From: Zoogloea sp.
GTDB taxonomy: Bacteria; Pseudomonadota; Gammaproteobacteria; Burkholderiales; Rhodocyclaceae
Assembly: GCA_023150095.1 (NCBI GenBank)
Contig: JAKLLO010000009.1
Location: 1 to 54,631, forward strand
Reading direction: 5' to 3'
DNA: 54,631 nucleotides
In this document: one piece after another, positions 25,280-33,675 of the stretch
Position numbering within the stretch: position 1 is the first letter of the stretch
How the letters are laid out: each line of letters starts with the position of its first letter
The notes under the pieces: generated by a model
Database searches by the model: none
The model's input: only the letters and a program-made list of their open reading frames with translations
What the model was told of the DNA's origin: nothing
Made by a program: the position numbers and the translations under genes

Positions 25280-25894
25280 ATGCCCGGGACCCTGTTCATC
25301 GTCACCGCGCCCTCCGGCGCCGGCAAGACCACCCTGGTCAGCGGGCTGCTGGAGCGCGATCCGCTGGTCAGGCTGTCGATCTCCTACACCACCCGCGCGC
25401 CGCGGGCCGGCGAGGAGGATGGCCGCCATTACCATTTCGTGGACGTCTCCACCTTCCGCCAGCTGCGCGACAAGGGGGAATTTCTCGAATGGGCGGAAGT
25501 CCATAACAACTACTACGGAACCTCGAAGGGCTGGCTTGAAGCGCAGATCAGCGCCGGCAAGGACATCCTCCTCGAGATCGACTGGCAGGGCGCCCAGCAG
25601 GTGCGCAAGGTCTTCCCGAAGGCGGTCGGTGTGTTCATCCTGCCGCCGTCGGTCGAGGAGCTCGAGCGCCGCCTGCGCGGCCGCGGCACCGACAGCGAGG
25701 ACGTGATCGCCCGCCGGGTGCTCGCAGCCCGCGGTGAGATGCGCCATGTGGCAGAGTTCGACTACGTTATAATCAATGAAGACCTGCCCACAGCCATCGA
25801 CGATCTCGTGGGCGTGGTAAGAGCATCGCGGCTGCGCTACGCCAACCAGGAGGCGCGCAAGCCGGAGTTTTTCCGTTATCTGGAACAGGATTGA
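25280..25894 (+). CDS. gmk: Guanylate kinase
   Basis: A 204-residue GMP kinase with P-loop [16 protein letters not shown], then [21 protein letters not shown] for GMP binding, and [15 protein letters not shown]. It makes GDP, feeding both GTP and (p)ppGpp synthesis by the SpoT encoded downstream. Near its end the codons for VIINED read GTT ATA ATC AAT GAA GAC, an AT-rich run unlike the rest of the gene and holding a perfect TATAAT (25768-25773). Confidence 0.97.
   Translation: MPGTLFIVTAPSGAGKTTLVSGLLERDPLVRLSISYTTRAPRAGEEDGRHYHFVDVSTFRQLRDKGEFLEWAEVHNNYYGTSKGWLEAQISAGKDILLEIDWQGAQQVRKVFPKAVGVFILPPSVEELERRLRGRGTDSEDVIARRVLAARGEMRHVAEFDYVIINEDLPTAIDDLVGVVRASRLRYANQEARKPEFFRYLEQD
25768..25773 (+). 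promoter_or_regulatory. Possible internal promoter -10 box within gmk
   Basis: A consensus TATAAT in an AT-rich codon run in an otherwise GC-rich gene, about 130 bases upstream of rpoZ. No convincing -35 hexamer is seen at 16-18 bases, so this is only a candidate for an extra rpoZ-spoT promoter. Confidence 0.3.
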
Positions 25895-25901
25895 GGCAAA
25901 T

Positions 25902-26117
25902 ATGGCCCGTGTAACCGTTGACGACTGTCTGAAGAGAATCCCCAACCGCTTTCAGCTCACCCTGGCTGCGACCTACCGTGCCCGTCAGCTGACGGCCGGC
26001 GCCACCCCGCAGGTGGACCTCGACCGCCACGACAAGGACAAGCCCACGGTGATCGCCCTGCGCGAAATCGCCGCCGGCAAGGTCGGCACCGAAGTCCTCA
26101 ACCGCGGTCAGGCCTGA
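25902..26117 (+). CDS. rpoZ: RNA polymerase omega subunit
   Basis: A 71-residue omega subunit beginning [30 protein letters not shown] and containing the [16 protein letters not shown] helix. It aids assembly of the beta' subunit and is part of one ppGpp site on RNA polymerase, which fits its place directly before spoT. The betaproteobacterial protein is shorter than the E. coli one, as here. It lies 7 bases after gmk. Confidence 0.96.
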   Translation: MARVTVDDCLKRIPNRFQLTLAATYRARQLTAGATPQVDLDRHDKDKPTVIALREIAAGKVGTEVLNRGQA

Positions 26118-26143
26118 TCGGCCTCCCGCCAGAGAGCAATGTC

Positions 26144-28348
26144 ATGGAATCCGCCGCCCCGGTTCCCGTTAGCGGTGGCGGCGTTTTCCAGCCTCCAGCT
26201 TCCAGAGTCGTGCCCCTCGACTTCGGTCGGCTGCGGGCGCTCGTCTCCACCTATCTCCGCGCCGAAGACGTAGGCCGCATCGAGGCCGCGTACCACTTCT
26301 CCGCCGACGCCCACCAGGGGCAGATGCGGCAGAGCGGCGAACCCTACATCTCCCATCCGGTCGCTGTCGCCGAGATCCTCGCCGGCTGGCACCTGGACGC
26401 CCAGGCCCTGTGCGCCGCGCTCCTCCATGATGTGATGGAGGACACCCACATCACCAAGGCCGAGATCGCCGAGCGCTTCGGGCGCACCACGGCCGAGCTC
26501 GTCGATGGCGTGTCCAAGCTCGACAAGATCGAGTTCCAGTCGCAGGAAGAAGCCCAGGCCGAAAACTTCCGCAAGATGCTGCTGGCGATGGCCAGCGACC
26601 TGCGGGTGATCCTCATCAAGCTGGCCGACCGTCTGCACAACATGCGGACCCTCGACCACATGCGGCCCGACAAGCGCCGCCGCATCGCCCGCGAGACCCA
26701 GGAGATCCACGCGCCCATCGCCAACCGGCTGGGCCTCAACAGCATCTACCGCGAGCTCCAGGAGCTCGCCTTCAAGCACCGTCACCCGATGCGCTTCCGG
26801 GTGCTGTCGCGGGCCATCCTCTCCGCCCGGGGCAACCGCCGCGAGGTGGTCGGCAAGATCCTTGCCGCCATCGAGGAGCGCCTGCCCCAGTGGCACATCG
26901 AGGCCGAAGTCCGCGGCCGCGAGAAGCACCTCTACAGCATCTACCGCAAGATGTCCGAGAAGCGCCTCAGCTTCTCCCAGGTGCTGGATATCTATGGCTT
27001 CCGCGTCATCGTGCCGGATGTGCAAACCTGCTACCGGGCGCTGGGCGCGCTGCACGGCCTCTACAAGCCGGTGCCCGGCAAGTTCAAGGACTACATCGCC
27101 ATCCCCAAGGCCAACGGCTATCAGTCGCTCCACACCACGCTGATCGGCCCCTTCGGCACGCCGGTCGAGGTGCAGATCCGCACGCCCGAGATGAACCACG
27201 TGGCCGAGAGCGGCGTGGCGTCCCACTGGCTCTACAAGGAAGACGAGAAGACCCTCACCGAGCTCCAGCACAAGACGCACTCCTGGCTGCAGTCGCTGCT
27301 CGAGCTGCAATCCACCTCGGGTGATTCGAGCGAGTTCCTCGAGCACGTCAAGGTCGATCTCTTCCCGGGCGAGGTCTATGCCTTCACGCCCAAGGGCAAG
27401 ATCTTCGCGCTGCCGCGGGGCGCCACGGTGGTCGATTTCGCCTACGCGGTGCACACCGATGTGGGCAACCGCTGCGTCGCCGGGCGCATCAACGGCGAGC
27501 TGATGCCCCTGCGCACCGAGCTCCACAACGGCGACCAGATCGAGATCATCACCGCCGCCCACGCCAGCCCCAACCCGGCCTGGCTCGGCTACGTGCGCAC
27601 CGGCAAGGCCCGGGCGCAGATCCGGCACTTCCTTAAAAACGCCCAGCAGGAAGAAGCCTCGACCCTCGGCGAGCGCCTGCTCAACCAGGCCCTGCGGCCC
27701 CACGGCCTCACCCTGGGCCAGGTCAGCACCTTTGCGTGGGACCGCTTCCTGCGCGAATTCACCCTCGCCAACCGCCGCGAGCTGATGACCGACATCGGCC
27801 TCGGCCGACGCCTGCCGGCCATCGTCGCCCGGCGGCTGGCCGAGATCCAGGACGTCGAATCCGGCCGCGCCGACGTGGTCAAGCCGCGGCCCGCCGGGGC
27901 GATCCTGATCCGCGGCACCGAAGGCGTCGCGGTCCAGCTCGCCCGCTGCTGCCGGCCGATCCCGGGCGACCCGATCGTCGGCATCATTCGCAAGGGCCAG
28001 GGGCTGGAGGTGCACATGCACGACTGCCCCCAGGCCCGCAAGCTGCGCAGCGAGCGCGACCGCTGGATCGACGTGGAGTGGGAGCCCTCCACCGATCGGC
28101 TGTTCGACGTCACCCTCAAGCTGCTCACCAAGAACGTGCGCGGCGTGCTCGCCAAGGTGGCCAACGCCATCGCCGAGCAGGACTGCAACATCCAGAACGT
28201 TTCCACCGATGGCGAGCAGGGCACCTATTCCTCGCTCTACATCACCGTCCAGGTCACCCATCGCCTGCATCTGGCCAAGGTCATCCGCGGCCTGCGCACC
28301 ATTCCCGAAGTGGTGCGCATCGGGCGGATGCGGGGCGACCAGAAATGA
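26144..28348 (+). CDS. spoT: Bifunctional (p)ppGpp synthetase/hydrolase SpoT/Rel
   Basis: A 734-residue RelA/SpoT homologue. Residues about 50-200 form an HD hydrolase domain with H71 and HD at 95-96 in LLHDVMEDT, so hydrolase activity is expected. The synthetase domain follows with YRKMSEKRLSFSQVLDIYGFRVIV and YQSLHTTLIGPFG. TGS begins near EVYAFTPKGKIFALPRGATVVDFAYAVH. The C-terminus has the CCRPIPGD zinc-finger-like motif and an ACT domain. Intact HD makes the bifunctional call stronger than RelA. It follows rpoZ after 26 bases. Confidence 0.95.
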   Translation: MESAAPVPVSGGGVFQPPASRVVPLDFGRLRALVSTYLRAEDVGRIEAAYHFSADAHQGQMRQSGEPYISHPVAVAEILAGWHLDAQALCAALLHDVMEDTHITKAEIAERFGRTTAELVDGVSKLDKIEFQSQEEAQAENFRKMLLAMASDLRVILIKLADRLHNMRTLDHMRPDKRRRIARETQEIHAPIANRLGLNSIYRELQELAFKHRHPMRFRVLSRAILSARGNRREVVGKILAAIEERLPQWHIEAEVRGREKHLYSIYRKMSEKRLSFSQVLDIYGFRVIVPDVQTCYRALGALHGLYKPVPGKFKDYIAIPKANGYQSLHTTLIGPFGTPVEVQIRTPEMNHVAESGVASHWLYKEDEKTLTELQHKTHSWLQSLLELQSTSGDSSEFLEHVKVDLFPGEVYAFTPKGKIFALPRGATVVDFAYAVHTDVGNRCVAGRINGELMPLRTELHNGDQIEIITAAHASPNPAWLGYVRTGKARAQIRHFLKNAQQEEASTLGERLLNQALRPHGLTLGQVSTFAWDRFLREFTLANRRELMTDIGLGRRLPAIVARRLAEIQDVESGRADVVKPRPAGAILIRGTEGVAVQLARCCRPIPGDPIVGIIRKGQGLEVHMHDCPQARKLRSERDRWIDVEWEPSTDRLFDVTLKLLTKNVRGVLAKVANAIAEQDCNIQNVSTDGEQGTYSSLYITVQVTHRLHLAKVIRGLRTIPEVVRIGRMRGDQK

Positions 28349-28378
28349 ACCGCCGGGGCCAGCGCGCCCCGACGCTGA

Positions 28379-28384
28379 TAGAAT
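28379..28384 (+). promoter_or_regulatory. Extended -10 promoter candidate for the DUF3460 gene
   Basis: TGATAGAAT (28376-28384) matches an extended -10 (TGnTANNNT). It lies in the 63-base gap between spoT and the DUF3460 gene, 28 bases before the ATG. No -35 match is obvious. Confidence 0.35.
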
Positions 28385-28411
28385 CACGCCGCTAAAACGG
28401 GAGAACACTCA

Positions 28412-28597
28412 ATGGCAATTTACGAATCCGAGCACACCAAGTTCATGCGCGAATGGATGAAAGCCCATCCGGAAGAGCGCGAAGAGCAGCAGAAGGGCCG
28501 CGCCCTGTGGTGGGACAAGCCGCAGGATCTGGAAACCCAGAGCGAATACGCCGCCGGCAAGGTCGCCCACAAGCCCTACCCCTACGCCACTGAATAA
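28412..28597 (+). CDS. DUF3460 small protein
   Basis: A 61-residue acidic/aromatic protein beginning MAIYESEHTKFMREW, with LWWDKPQDLE in the middle, the pattern of the DUF3460 family found mainly in betaproteobacteria. No membrane segment or cysteine. GGGAGAA precedes the ATG at good spacing, supporting real translation. Function unknown. A GC-rich hairpin follows directly. Confidence 0.85.
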   Translation: MAIYESEHTKFMREWMKAHPEEREEQQKGRALWWDKPQDLETQSEYAAGKVAHKPYPYATE

Positions 28598-28602
28598 GCC
28601 CG

Positions 28603-28633
28603 CCGGCTGACGCCCTGCGGGTGCGTCGGCCGG
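28603..28633 (+). terminator. Terminator-like hairpin after the DUF3460 gene
   Basis: An 11-bp stem CCGGCTGACGC (28603-28613) with GCGTCGGCCGG (28623-28633), one G-T wobble, 9-base loop. Only GGTTTC follows, so termination by the intrinsic route would be weak. Confidence 0.45.
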
Positions 28634-28693
28634 GGTTTCAGGTTCAGCTTGCCGGCCCGCCGCACGCCTCGATGGCGTCGCGCAGTGGGCCGG

Positions 28694-30160
28694 ATGTCAT
28701 CTCCCGGTGTGCCGCCGATGGGCCGCACGCCGTCTTTTCGTTTTCCCGACGCTGCCGTGTTCGCCCCCAAGATCGCCTTCATCGACGTTGAAACCACTGG
28801 CGCCAATCCGGTGGTCGACCGGGTCACCGAGATCGCGATCCTGCGCGTCGAAGACGGCGTGCTCGTCGAGCGCTGGTCGAGCCTGGTCAATCCGGGCATG
28901 GCGATCCCGCCGACCATCCAGAGCTTCACCGGCATCACCGACGCGATGGTCGCCGACGCCCCGGCGTTTGCCGATCTCGCCGACGGCGTGCGGGCGCTGC
29001 TCGCCGACTGCGTGTTCGTGGCCCACAACGCGCGCTTTGACTACGGCTTCATCAAGAACGAGTTCTCGCGGATCGGCGAGCGTTTCGACGCGTCGGTGCT
29101 GTGCACCGTCAAGCTGTCCCGCGCGCTCTACCCCCAGCACCACCGCCACGGGCTGGACGCGCTGATCGCCCGCCACAACCTCACGTGTTCGGCCCGTCAC
29201 CGGGCGATGGGCGACACCGAGGCGCTGTTCCAGTTTGCCGGCATCGTCGCCGACGAGTTTCCGCCGGAGATCCTCGGCATCGCCATCGCCAAGGCCATGA
29301 AGGCCCCCAGCCGGCCGGTGGGCCTGCCCGAGGGGGTGCTCGAAGGCGTGCCCGAAGGCCCGGGCGTGTATCTCTTCTACGGCGAGAACGAGCTGCCCAT
29401 CTACATCGGCAAGAGCGTCAGCCTGCGCTCCCGGGTGATGAGTCACTTCTCGTCCGACCACAAGAGCAGCAAGGAAGCCAAGCTGGCCCAGCAGGTGCGG
29501 CGGGTCGAATGGCTGCCCACCGCGGGCGAGCTGGGCGCGCTGCTCCTCGAGGCGCGGCTGGTGAAGGAACGCAAGCCCACCGAGAACCGCCAGCTGCGCG
29601 AGACCGAGGCCGTGTTCGGCCTGCGCTACGACCCGACGAAGAAGCGCGGCCCGGTGCTGGTGCGCGAGCCCCTCAACGGGGCCGATCCGGCCGGCTGGGA
29701 GGCCGTCTACGGCGCCTTCCGCACCAAGAAGGAAGCCGACAACGCCCTGCGCGAGCTGGCGCTGCTCTACAAGCTGTGCCCGCGGCGCATCGGCACCGAG
29801 CCGTGGAGCGACGGCGCCTGCCTGGCCCACCAGATGAAGCGCTGCGCCGGCGTGTGCTGCGGCAAGGAAGCCCACGCCGAGCACGACGAGCGCCTGCGCA
29901 AGGTGCTCGAGAGCCTGCGCATCCGCCGCTGGCCGTGGGACGGCCCGGTGGCGGTGCGCGAACACCACCCGGACACCGGCCGCAGCGCGGTGCATGTGGT
30001 CGATCAGTGGTGCCTGCTGGGCAGCGTCGAGGACGAGGGCGAACTGGGCTCGCTGCTGGAAGCCCTGCCGCCCCGGCGCTTCGACCTCGACACCTACCGC
30101 ATCCTCCAGCGCTGGCTGGACACCCCCGCCGGCCGCAGCGCGGTCACGCCGCTGGGCTGA
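28694..30160 (+). CDS. DnaQ-like exonuclease fused to a GIY-YIG (UvrC/Cho-like) nuclease domain
   Basis: About 488 residues with two nuclease domains. The DEDDh 3'-5' exonuclease comes first: FIDVETTGANPVVDRVTEIAIL, VAHNARFDYGFIKNEF, and HRAMGDTEALFQF. From about residue 215 there is a GIY-YIG domain: GPGVYLFYGENELPIYIGKSVSLRSRVMSHF, with ELGALLLEARLVKERKPTENR, as in the UvrC N-terminus/Cho. The C-terminus has CAGVCCGKEAHAEHDER, UvrC-like. The start is uncertain (ATG 28694 or 28718); neither has a clear ribosome site. The fusion is a known betaproteobacterial architecture; a DNA-repair role is inferred. Confidence 0.88.
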   Translation: MSSPGVPPMGRTPSFRFPDAAVFAPKIAFIDVETTGANPVVDRVTEIAILRVEDGVLVERWSSLVNPGMAIPPTIQSFTGITDAMVADAPAFADLADGVRALLADCVFVAHNARFDYGFIKNEFSRIGERFDASVLCTVKLSRALYPQHHRHGLDALIARHNLTCSARHRAMGDTEALFQFAGIVADEFPPEILGIAIAKAMKAPSRPVGLPEGVLEGVPEGPGVYLFYGENELPIYIGKSVSLRSRVMSHFSSDHKSSKEAKLAQQVRRVEWLPTAGELGALLLEARLVKERKPTENRQLRETEAVFGLRYDPTKKRGPVLVREPLNGADPAGWEAVYGAFRTKKEADNALRELALLYKLCPRRIGTEPWSDGACLAHQMKRCAGVCCGKEAHAEHDERLRKVLESLRIRRWPWDGPVAVREHHPDTGRSAVHVVDQWCLLGSVEDEGELGSLLEALPPRRFDLDTYRILQRWLDTPAGRSAVTPLG

Positions 30161-30328
30161 TCCGTCCTCGGCAGTTGCTTGGGGCCGATCGCGTCCATCC
30201 GCCGGCCTGTCGCCAGCTGCGACCCTGCGCCCGGGCCTTCATCCGTGCTGCCCGGGTGAGCCCGCCGGGCTGAAGCGCCATCTGCAGGACGGGGCGCGAC
30301 CATCCTGATGTCCCTCGCTTTGGGCTTT

Positions 30329-30579
30329 GAGCTCCTCGGGAGCAGCTTTTTGCTGCTCGGGACGAGCGCCGGGACAGGGGGCGACCATCCGCGAGCTCCT
30401 CGCGAGGAGCGCCGGGATAGACCCATCCATTCGCCGAGCTCCTCGGGAGCACCTTTTTTCAGCTCAGGAGGAGCGCCGGGATAGGCCGGACCTGTCGGCG
30501 AACTCCTCGGGAGCAGCTTTTTGCTGCTCGGGAGGGCTTCCGGGCTGCTCGCGAGTAGCGCCGAGCTGCTCGCGACGAC
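30329..30579. repeat. Array of imperfect 42-65-bp repeats with nested palindromes
   Basis: Four units begin with GAGCTCCTCGGGAGCA or close variants at 30329, 30393, 30435 and 30500 (spacing 64, 42, 65). Units 1, 3 and 4 contain a GAGCAGC-T5-GCTGCTC hairpin or a degenerate form; unit 2 lacks this piece and instead forms a perfect 16-bp palindrome GCTCCTCGCGAGGAGC. Most units then share GAGCGCCGGGATAG or a variant. Two shorter remnants with GCTGCTCGCGA occur at about 30544 and 30565. The pattern suggests tandem duplication with loss of the hairpin arm in one unit. Confidence 0.75.
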
Positions 30580-30597
30580 CCCGGAGATACTCCGGGG
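30579..30597. terminator. Perfect hairpin at the end of the repeat array
   Basis: CCCCGGAG-ATA-CTCCGGGG, an 8-bp stem with a 3-base loop, 7 bases beyond the stop of the RND pump gene (minus strand). No T-run follows on either strand, so it could be a transcript-end stabiliser or a factor-dependent end rather than a classical terminator. Confidence 0.4.
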
Positions 30598-30603
30598 CTC
30601 AGC

Positions 30604-33600
30604 TCAGGCTGGCGCCTGGCCCTCGCGGGTGGCGGCGCGGCGTTCGCGCCAGCCTTCGACCAGCGAATACACCGCCGGCACCACCACCAGGGTGAGCAGG
30701 GTGGAGCTGATCATGCCGCCGATCACCGCGATGGCCAGGGGCTGGTTGGTCTCGTTGCCGGCGCCAAAGCCGGCAGCAGCCGGGGCGAGGGCGAGGATCA
30801 CCGTCATGGAGGTCATCAGCACCGGGCGCATCCGGATCGGGCAGGCGTTGCGCAGGGCGGCGTCCACCTTGAGCCCTTCGGCGCGGCGCTGGTTGGTGAG
30901 ATCCACCAGCAGGATGGAGTTCTTGGCCACCAGCCCGATCAACAGCACCAGCCCGATCATCGAGTAGATGTTGAGGGTCTGCCCGGTGAGCCACAGGGCC
31001 GCCACGCCGCCGACGATGGCCAGCGGCTGGGCCAGCATCACGATGGCGGGCTGCAGGAAGCTGTTGAACTGGCTGGCGAGCACCATGTAGAGCAGGGTCA
31101 TGGCCAGGGCGAAGGTGAAGCTCATGTATTTCTGGGTCTTGCCGAACTCCTCGGCCTGGCCGATCAGCTTGACCTGGTAGCCGGTGGGCAGCAGCTCGGC
31201 GGCGGTGGCCTTGACCACCTCGACCGCCTCGCCCAGGGGCAGGGTGGGGGTGGCGAAGAAGGTGGCGGCGTACTGGAGATCAAAGCGGCCGACGATGGCG
31301 GGGCCCAGGGCCTCGCGGAAGCCCGCCACGCTATCCAGGCGCACCAGCTCGCCGCCCTTGTTGCGCAGGAAGATCTTGGAAAGATCGGCCGGCTGGGTGA
31401 AGGTGCCTTCCCTGGCCTTCACGCGGATGTCGTAGCGCTGGCCGTCGCCCGGTTCGTCGTTGTACTTGGCGATGTCCACCCCGCCGGTGAGCATGTTGAT
31501 CGCCAGCGCCACGTCCTGGGTGGTGAGCCCGGCGTCGGCGATGCGCAGGCGGTCTGGCGCGAAGATCAGCTGGGGCAGGTCGAGCTGCAGGTCGGTGTCC
31601 ATGCGGCCGATGCCGGGCATCGCGGTGAGCTTCTTCTGCAGGGCCGCGGCGTGGCGGCCGAGCTCCTGCAGGTTCTCGCCGGTGAGCACGAACTGCAGCG
31701 GCTCGCCGCGCTGGCCCTGGACCATCGGGTAGGGCGCGGCGAACACCCGCGCGCCGGCGATCTGGGCAAACTCCTTGCGCAGCAGCGGGATGATGTCCTG
31801 CTGCTTCACGGTGCGCTCCTCCCGCGGGGCCATGCGCACCACCACCGTGCCCTGGTTCACCTGCCCGGCCGTGCCGAGGCCGATCAGCGCGAACTCGGTG
31901 CGCACCTCCGGGTGGCGGGAGAGGATACCTTCCACCTCCTTCAGCTTGCTGTCGGTGTAGTCGATGCTGGAGCCGAGCGGCGTGCGCAGCGACACCAGGA
32001 AGCGCCCCTCGTCCTGCTCCGGCGCGAAGGCCTTGCCCACGTTGGCGAAGAAGAAGGCGCTCGACCCCACCACGGCCAGGGTCGCCAGCAGCACCCACAG
32101 GCGGTGGGTGAGGGCGGCCTCCAGCAGACGCACGTAGAGCGCGTCCATGTGCTCGAAGACGTGGTCGAAGAAGCGGTAGATCGGGCCGTGCTGCTTTTCC
32201 ACCTTGAGGTAGCGCGAGCACAGCATGGGCGTGAGGGTGAGCGAGACGAACAGCGACACCAGCACGCCGAAGGTGACCACCAGCGCAAAGCTGCGGAAGA
32301 ACTGCCCGATGATCCCCGAGATGAAGGCCACCGGCGCAAAGATGCACACCAGCGACAGGGTGGCCGCCATCACCGCGAAGACCACCTCGTTGCTGCCATT
32401 GACGGCGGCCGAGACGGGGTCGGGGTCGAGCTCTTCCCGGTGGCGGAAGATGTTTTCCAGCACCACGATGGCGTCATCCACCACCACGCCGATCAGCAGC
32501 AGCAGGGCCAGCATGGTGAGGGAGTTGAGGGTGAAGCCGGCGAAGTAGATCACCGCGATGGCGCCGAACAGCGACACCGGGATGGCCAGCGAGATGATCA
32601 GCGTGGAGCGCACCGAGCGCAGGAAGATCCACACCACCAGCGCCGCCAGCAAGGTGCCCTCGATGAGGTGCTCCTTCAGCGAATCGACGATCTCGAGGAT
32701 GAACACCGCGTCGTTGGAAACCACCGACAGCGTCATCCCCGGCGGCAGCATCGGGCGCAGATCCTTGTCGAGGCGTTCCTGGATGCGTTCGGTGATCGCC
32801 ACGGTGTTGGCGTTGGCGATCTTCACCATGCCCAGGCCGACGGTGGTCTTGCCGTTGAAGCGGGCGAGCTGGCGGTTGTCGGTGAGGCCGTCCTCGATCT
32901 CGGCGATGTCGCCCAGGCGCACCGGCGCCTTCTCGCGCCAGGCCACCACGAGCTCCTTGAGCTGCTCCACCTGGTGGAATTCCAGATCGAGCTTGACCAG
33001 GCTTTCGGTGGTCTTGCCCACCACGAAGCCGCCGGCCAGCTGCACGTGCTCCTTGGCGAAGGCGTCGGTGATGTCCTGGGCGGTGACCTTGTGGGCGGCC
33101 ATGCGGTCGGGCAGCAGATTGACCCGGATCGTGCGGTCGCGCCGCCCGCCCAGGCGCACCTCGCCCACGCCGTCGATGGTCTCGAGGCGCTTCTTGAGGG
33201 TGTTGATGGCGTACTGGTTGAGCTGCTGCTGGGTGCGGTCGCCCTGCAGCGCCAGCCACATCACCGGCTGGGCGTTGGTCTCGACCTTGGCCACCACCGG
33301 CGGGTCCACGTCCTTGGGCAGCCGGCGGAGCACCTGATTGACCTTCGACTGGACCTCGTTGAAGGCCACGTCCACCTTCTTCTCCAGCGAGAAGGTGATG
33401 TTGACGGTGGATACGCCCGGCGACGAGGTGGACTGCACGTGCTCGATGCCCGGCGTGCTGTTCACGGCGGACTCGATGACGTTGGTGATGCTCGAATCGA
33501 CGATGTCCGGGTTGGCGCCCTTCAGCGTGGTGGTGATCGAGATGACCGGGAATTCGATGTACGGGTAGCGGTCCATGCCGACCCGCTGATAGCCGATGAT

Positions 33601-33675
33601 GCCGACGAGCACCAGCACGGCGCTCATCATCCACGCCAGCACGTGGCGCTTGATGGACAGCTCGGGCAGGGTCAT
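30604..33675 (-). CDS. RND efflux transporter permease (HAE1 family)
   Basis: A 1023-residue inner-membrane RND pump. The N-terminus has SIKRHVLAWMMSAVLVLVGIIGYQRVGMDRYPYIEFP. The proton-relay Asp pair is in GVVVDDAIVVLENIFRH (TM4), with the second repeat GLVLLIGLVAKNSILLVDLTNQRR. There are two periplasmic porter domains, as in AcrB/MexB-type drug pumps, not the metal CusA type. The start overlaps the adaptor's stop by an ATGA quartet. No outer-membrane TolC-like gene is adjacent, so it must use one encoded elsewhere. Substrate unknown. Confidence 0.95.
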   Translation of the reverse strand: MTLPELSIKRHVLAWMMSAVLVLVGIIGYQRVGMDRYPYIEFPVISITTTLKGANPDIVDSSITNVIESAVNSTPGIEHVQSTSSPGVSTVNITFSLEKKVDVAFNEVQSKVNQVLRRLPKDVDPPVVAKVETNAQPVMWLALQGDRTQQQLNQYAINTLKKRLETIDGVGEVRLGGRRDRTIRVNLLPDRMAAHKVTAQDITDAFAKEHVQLAGGFVVGKTTESLVKLDLEFHQVEQLKELVVAWREKAPVRLGDIAEIEDGLTDNRQLARFNGKTTVGLGMVKIANANTVAITERIQERLDKDLRPMLPPGMTLSVVSNDAVFILEIVDSLKEHLIEGTLLAALVVWIFLRSVRSTLIISLAIPVSLFGAIAVIYFAGFTLNSLTMLALLLLIGVVVDDAIVVLENIFRHREELDPDPVSAAVNGSNEVVFAVMAATLSLVCIFAPVAFISGIIGQFFRSFALVVTFGVLVSLFVSLTLTPMLCSRYLKVEKQHGPIYRFFDHVFEHMDALYVRLLEAALTHRLWVLLATLAVVGSSAFFFANVGKAFAPEQDEGRFLVSLRTPLGSSIDYTDSKLKEVEGILSRHPEVRTEFALIGLGTAGQVNQGTVVVRMAPREERTVKQQDIIPLLRKEFAQIAGARVFAAPYPMVQGQRGEPLQFVLTGENLQELGRHAAALQKKLTAMPGIGRMDTDLQLDLPQLIFAPDRLRIADAGLTTQDVALAINMLTGGVDIAKYNDEPGDGQRYDIRVKAREGTFTQPADLSKIFLRNKGGELVRLDSVAGFREALGPAIVGRFDLQYAATFFATPTLPLGEAVEVVKATAAELLPTGYQVKLIGQAEEFGKTQKYMSFTFALAMTLLYMVLASQFNSFLQPAIVMLAQPLAIVGGVAALWLTGQTLNIYSMIGLVLLIGLVAKNSILLVDLTNQRRAEGLKVDAALRNACPIRMRPVLMTSMTVILALAPAAAGFGAGNETNQPLAIAVIGGMISSTLLTLVVVPAVYSLVEGWRERRAATREGQAPA

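Larger units (their letters stand above)
30161..30603. other. 443-bp gene-free stretch with a repeat array
   Basis: Between the convergent exonuclease and RND pump genes. Bases 30161-30325 hold nothing recognisable. Bases 30329-30579 carry the imperfect repeat array annotated separately, and 30579-30597 is a hairpin. Open frames crossing it translate into repeated low-complexity peptides on both strands and are not credible genes. Confidence 0.7.

Noticed and set aside
30329-30579. CRISPR array
   Set aside because: Units contact one another without unique spacers of constant length, and no cas gene is in the window.
30327-30695. 122-residue open frame across the repeat array with SSGAAFCCSG repeated
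   Set aside because: The peptide repetition simply mirrors the DNA repeats, similar open frames exist on the opposite strand, there is no ribosome site, and the frame runs into the RND pump gene.
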